From Trema orientale (lineage: Eukaryota; Streptophyta; Magnoliopsida; Rosales; Cannabaceae): a stretch of 64,000 nt of DNA. This document shows positions 59,815 through 64,000 of the stretch, in pieces (position 1 is the first letter of the stretch; every line of letters begins with the position of its first letter). The stretch spans positions 129,103 through 193,102 of the forward strand of contig JXTC01000057.1 of the NCBI GenBank assembly GCA_002914845.1, read 5' to 3'. Made by a program: the position numbers and the translations under genes. Below the pieces are notes generated by a model. That model saw nothing but the letters and a program-made list of their open reading frames with translations. It had not been told where the DNA came from and searched no databases.

Positions 59815-60095
59815 ACTAGCAAAATGAGACTCAGCGGTGGCTCAACATCCAACAGTGGATGTTTCAGGTGTTGATTGCTCAGCTTGACATCTAGTTGCTA
59901 CCCCCATCCCAGCCGCCACCGCCTCCACCATCGGATATGTAGTTATTTTTTTTTAATTTTTTGTAATTTTTATAACAATATGTATAACTTTTTTTATTTA
60001 ATAAATTTGGTATTATTAATTTAATAACTTTTAATTATTTATTATTTATACTATTAAATTTGTGTTTATTAATTAAAAATTTTAGTTATTTATTG
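59815..60095 (+). pseudogene. C-terminal tail of a PF03004 CACTA protein (third CACTA element)
   Basis: On the plus strand, QRWLNIQQWMFQVLIAQL is followed by a proline-rich end (PPSQPPPPPPSDM) and a stop at about 59943. This matches the end of the protein at 52467 (QQRMLQLLIAQL, then a proline run). One in-frame stop separates the two parts. The rest of the gene to the left is missing. The AT-rich sequence after it resembles the 3' region of the second CACTA element. Confidence 0.65.
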
Positions 60096-61198
60096 TAGTG
60101 GTCAAAAAATTGCCTAATAATTGAAAGTTCAAATGAGATGGACCCCTTATGTCCAACAAGGCCCATAGATACTACAGTTAGGCCAAAGAATAAATGGGCT
60201 CATGAGGCCCAATCTATGAAATTATCTCCAATGACTAAAGTCCAATTGGACAAACAATATTAGAGAGATGTAAACCCTATTGGGCTTATTGGGCCCAATT
60301 GACCATTCAATTAGTATTGGGCTATATGTGAGCTAGACAGGGGACTTTATAGATCCAAATAGTCTAAGCTTCAATAGACTAATTACCTATAATCATAATT
60401 AACTCTTAATTATGACTGAGCCTTGTCCATTAATATTAGGGCACTCCACTATAGGCCCAATATTGCACTCTTAGACTAAATATCATATATTTTCCGTGAA
60501 GCTAATTAACACATTAATTAACTTAATCCATTTAGCATATACTATACCTGCAGATATACCCCCGATGCAATATCGTACTAGGGAGATAAAATTACCGTAT
60601 TACCCCTCTAGTACATATTTATCTTTGAGTTGCTATTTTTCATCTAATGGATAGTAATTGACTACAGTGTTTGAAATTGCCCATACAAACACAGTCAAAT
60701 TCACAAAGTGAATACCTGGCGCCTGGTTTTTTATTATCCAAGTCCTTGAAAAAACTCAAAGTGACATTATATGCATGGTGTTCAAATTATGAAGGGTGTT
60801 CTCGTCAATTCACAAATCTTATCTTCCAAGATACCGGAGTTCGAACCATATAATCGAAACTAGTCTTTCAGTAAGTCAAAAAGATAAAACTCATGAAAGC
60901 AAGTCCGACAATCACTAAGATTAAAGTAATCTTGCAATAGTGCTAGATTAGTGAAAGATAGAATATTGAGTTATTATCTGAAGTCAGACACTTCGATGAT
61001 TGGATACTTCATCAATCCTATTGAAATAGACAACACTATATTTTATGGCAAAATAAAGTATTTCATCTTTATTTGTAGAACGTGAACTTTTAATTTAGAT
61101 ATAATGAAATAAAGAATTTAGTCTCCCATATGTGAACGCTTCACACAAACAATTCTTTATTACTCATTATTAGTAATTGAAACTTTTAGACGTTTGCA
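60096..61198. mobile_element. solo-LTR-like insertion in the third CACTA element
   Basis: A 1.1-kb non-coding block beginning tagtggtcaaaaaattgcc and ending gacgtttgca. It is flanked by the direct repeat TATTG at 60091-60095 and 61199-61203. It contains blocks such as gactgagccttgtccatt and tcaaattcacaaagtgaata. Size and 5-bp duplication fit a solo LTR, although the left end starts TA rather than TG. A different kind of insertion is possible. Confidence 0.45.
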
Positions 61199-61203
61199 TA
61201 TTG

Positions 61204-61470
61204 ATGCATTTTCACTGACGGAAGTCCTTACACTGTCGAAATGGCACACGTTGGTAAACGACGAAAGGAGTTGGTAAAACTTACTTTAACCGACGCATCA
61301 CAGTTTCCATCGTTAGTAGCGTTTCAGAGACACCCTTTTACTGACGCCGGCTGCAGATGAAAAAAACTGTTTGTAATTGTCGAATGGCATTTACCAACAC
61401 CTTTTCGATACTTTCACCGATGCATAGTTGCATCGGTGAAAATTCATTTAGGAAAAAAAAAATTTGTTGT
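61204..61470 (+). repeat. right subterminal region of the third CACTA element
   Basis: Degenerate copies of the gcgtcggtgaaa / accgacgcat motif (actttaaccgacgcatcac, ctttcaccgatgcat, tgcatcggtgaaaattc) end near tttgttgtg. The last part lines up with the reverse of the left end of the second CACTA element. More decayed than that element. Confidence 0.6.
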
Positions 61471-61708
61471 GTTTCATTAAGTTCTTAAAAATGATAATTG
61501 CACTATCATTTTTGTAATATTTAATTAAGTCCTCAAAACTAATTTAGGAAAAAAAAATGTTGTGTAAAAAGTAGTTTTTCTTTTTTTGGCCAATATAAAG
61601 AATAGTGCAATTATTTATTCGTTAATTCATTTTTTAATATAGAAAGATATAAGCTGCTTAAAATTTAATTTTAAAATTGTGGGTATAACTTGGATTTTAC
61701 AAAATATA

Positions 61709-62218
61709 AATGGGATAATTACATTTTATACCCTGTATTTTGACTATTTGTTCAATTTATACCTTAATCTTCAAATTTAGAACTAGTAATAAATTTATAC
61801 CCTTTCTAGGTCAAATACCAATTTTGACTATTATGTTTATCAAAATAATATTTAAAGTTAAAAATATATATTTTAAAAGAAGTTTAAATTTAAAACTTAA
61901 CTAAAATTAATAAATATATTTGTAAATAATATTTAATATATATGTTGTTGCATTTTTTAAATTATATTTTTAATATTTGTTCTTTTAGCTATTAATTTTA
62001 ATTAGTTTTAAATTTATATTAAATACTAAAATATATATCTTTAAAGTTTAAAAGGGTGCTTTATTAAATTCAATGGTCAAAAGTGATGTTTGGCACAAAG
62101 AGTGATAAACTTGTTTTAAGTTTCAAATCTAAAGATAAATATTAATAATAACCAAAATATAAGGTATAAATTGAACAAATAATGAAAATGCATGGTATAA
62201 AAAATATAATCAACCCAA
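61709..62218. mobile_element. foldback repeat, TTGACTATTTGTTCAATTTATA family (copy 2)
   Basis: The left end gggataattacattttatac continues ccctgtattttgactatttg, and the right end is aggtataaattgaacaaata followed by aatgcatggtataaaaa, an inverse of the left. Block order matches 50071-50641. This copy has the cleaner ends. Confidence 0.7.
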
Positions 62219-63305
62219 CTTAAATATAAACTTCTATCATAAAAAAGTACACATAAAAGGTCGTTTCTTCTTATTAAATATTATTATTCTATATATTCAA
62301 TTACCATCCACCTAACAATTGTATGATAATATTAAAAATTTATATCGTGTGATAATATTGAAAAATTCAAAGCACATGTTAAATTTTAACATGTGCTAGT
62401 CCTGAAGTTACATTTTGCACAAGATACAACACATGCAAAAAAATATGTTGTATTTAGCATAGCATTAAAGAAATTCTATTGTACAAATGTTAAAATTTGG
62501 TAATAGTTAAGGTATGCAATTTTCTATATAATACAATGATACGACTTGAAAATAATACGAAATAAACGAGTTTGGGTGTTTTATTAAATTTTTTTGTCAA
62601 TTTCAGGTTGACATGTATAACACAAATAATAAATGGGTAGGTTTTGGGTCAAATCGCTTAACCCGAAACTAACTCGTGTAATACGTTTAATTAAATATAT
62701 CGTTTTTGTGTCTTATCGACACGAGACAAATATGACACATTTATTAATATTTTAATATTTTAAATGTGACTTTAATTAATTTTAAATATATTTACACGTG
62801 TTTAGTTGAATTAATTAATTCATAATCGTGTTAAATTTGAATAATCGTATCAATTTTAAATAATTGTGTCAAATATGCCATTATATGATACATAACATAT
62901 TTATTAAACATATTACATATGACGTGTCGTATTATACTTATATTAATCATGTCATATTAAGATTTAAGTTTTTGACACCTTTTACTAATTATGTCGTATT
63001 TTCATTAAATATTATTATATTATATAGTAATCGTGTCGACCCCAACATACACGATAAAAGGAAATGGCAAACCTATTAGTAGTATAACATATAGCATTTA
63101 GAGATGTTGTTTACCTTATCTTTAGACGATATATACACCCACATTATTACACTATCTTTAAGGCTGTATCGGTACTTTCAAACCGAATCCAAATCAAGAT
63201 TGTTTTTTTGGAAATAATAAAAAAAATCCAGTACAGATTGCTGATTGCTCATGCACGTAATTATTTTTATTATTCTGCCAATTGGTGCTAGCCCCACTTC
63301 TTCCC

Positions 63306-63344
<39 letters not shown>

Positions 63345-63644
63345 TAAGAAGCTAGCCCCACTTCTTGATCTCTAGTCTCGTAAGCTCGTACTCTTGAAGA
63401 GACCTTTCATAACAGTATGAGAATCTTAAAGCTCTCCAAAACCGAAACAAAATGCTAAAAATAACATCTTAATCACACTGAGAAAATTGAATTTAAATAT
63501 CCAGAACATTTTGTCGTATAGTAGTAAAAAGTGTTAAAATGTTTATACGCTATCAGAATTTTGATTTTATTCTGTTATTTATTTAGAAAGCTTTGGATTA
63601 ATAATAGTAATGGTACTTCTTTCAAACAAAAAAAAAAATAATAG
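62219..63644. other. spacer with decayed repeats and an AAT microsatellite
   Basis: AT-rich. About 62340-62500 holds acacatgcaaaaaaatatg-type motifs related to the element at 30159-30786. About 62560-63050 has repeated tcgtgt / acacga phrases. An AAT microsatellite is at 63308-63343. No gene seen. Confidence 0.4.
63308..63343. repeat. AAT microsatellite
   Basis: About twelve AAT units. Confidence 0.95.
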
Positions 63645-64000
63645 TAATGATACTTTAATTATATTTATTGTACTATTTTGATCTTTGAACTTTTACTACA
63701 CATAATAATGATTTCTCAATTATATAATTGTTAAAGTAATGACCATTTTGTTATAAATTTTTTAGTTTTTTAATAATAAATAGTTATCGACAAAGTATAT
63801 AATTAGTCATTATTTATTTTTATGAGTTACAATCTCGTTCTCCGTCATAATTATCAAACTATATGCTTTGCATATAACTTTGTTCTATTAAAAATTTAAT
63901 AATTTGTGGAAAAAAAAAAGTCATTGCTACAATTATTGCATAAATTTTAATAATTTATTATATACGTTGAAAATTTGGAATCTCATTCTTTACTACCGTT
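63645..64000. repeat. dispersed MITE-like repeat (copy 2, runs to the window edge)
   Basis: Shares with 7990-8350 the blocks aatagttatcgacaaagtat, ataattagtcattattta, gtcataattatcaaactat and gtcattgctacaattattgca in the same order. Confidence 0.6.

Noticed and set aside
62864-63079. 71-codon open frame on the plus strand
   Set aside because: AT-rich codons only, within a decayed dispersed repeat; no recognisable domain.

Overview
This window is nuclear DNA from a flowering plant, most likely a eudicot. It is about 70% A+T, and most of it is transposable elements at different stages of decay. The one gene that can be read end to end is a host R2R3-MYB transcription factor whose three exons have the 133 bp / 130 bp / long-last-exon layout usual for the family. 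I cannot name the species from sequence alone. A run of 463 N (36818-37280) marks an assembly gap.

Layout. 1-860: spacer with a direct duplication near the edge. 864-1768: a hAT-type non-autonomous element rich in GGCCCA repeats. 2279-7235: a large LTR element without protein genes, bounded by a 5-bp target duplication (AAAAC). 7990-8350: a dispersed repeat. 8356-22637: nested retroelement fossils, with a Tat-lineage Ty3/gypsy element (5' LTR 8356-9844, gag-pol remnants to about 15830, 3' LTR fragment 22223-22637) interrupted by an Athila-lineage element (5' LTR 16499-18011, gag and protease remnants, no reverse transcriptase). 24049-26157: two LTR-like fragments. 26311-31326: a run of MITE-like elements. 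33684-36045: the MYB gene on the minus strand, with a duplicated intron segment and a MITE in intron 2. 36306-36718: a hAT-type MITE upstream of MYB. 37281-41508: right part of a CACTA (En/Spm) DNA transposon carrying DUF4216, PF03004 (Transposase_24) and Ulp1-like peptidase remnants. 44274-44414: a short ORF behind a CT-rich tract. 45300-51768: foldback and SINE-like repeats. 51806-56984: a second CACTA element with both termini, a 3-bp target duplication and a five-exon PF03004 gene on the minus strand. 57000-58030: foldback elements. 59815-61470: the right end of a third CACTA element split by a solo-LTR-like insertion. 61709-64000: further dispersed repeats.

How it works together: this looks like a gene-poor, heterochromatin-like stretch in which one regulatory gene sits among successive transposon insertions. 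The nesting gives relative ages: the Tat element is older than the Athila element inside it; the MYB intron duplication is older than the MITE in one of its copies; the third CACTA element is older than the LTR inside it. I found no tRNA gene, rRNA gene, CRISPR array or convincing new biological system. The most informative features are the CACTA elements, the natural empty site in the MYB intron, and the MITE close to the MYB promoter.
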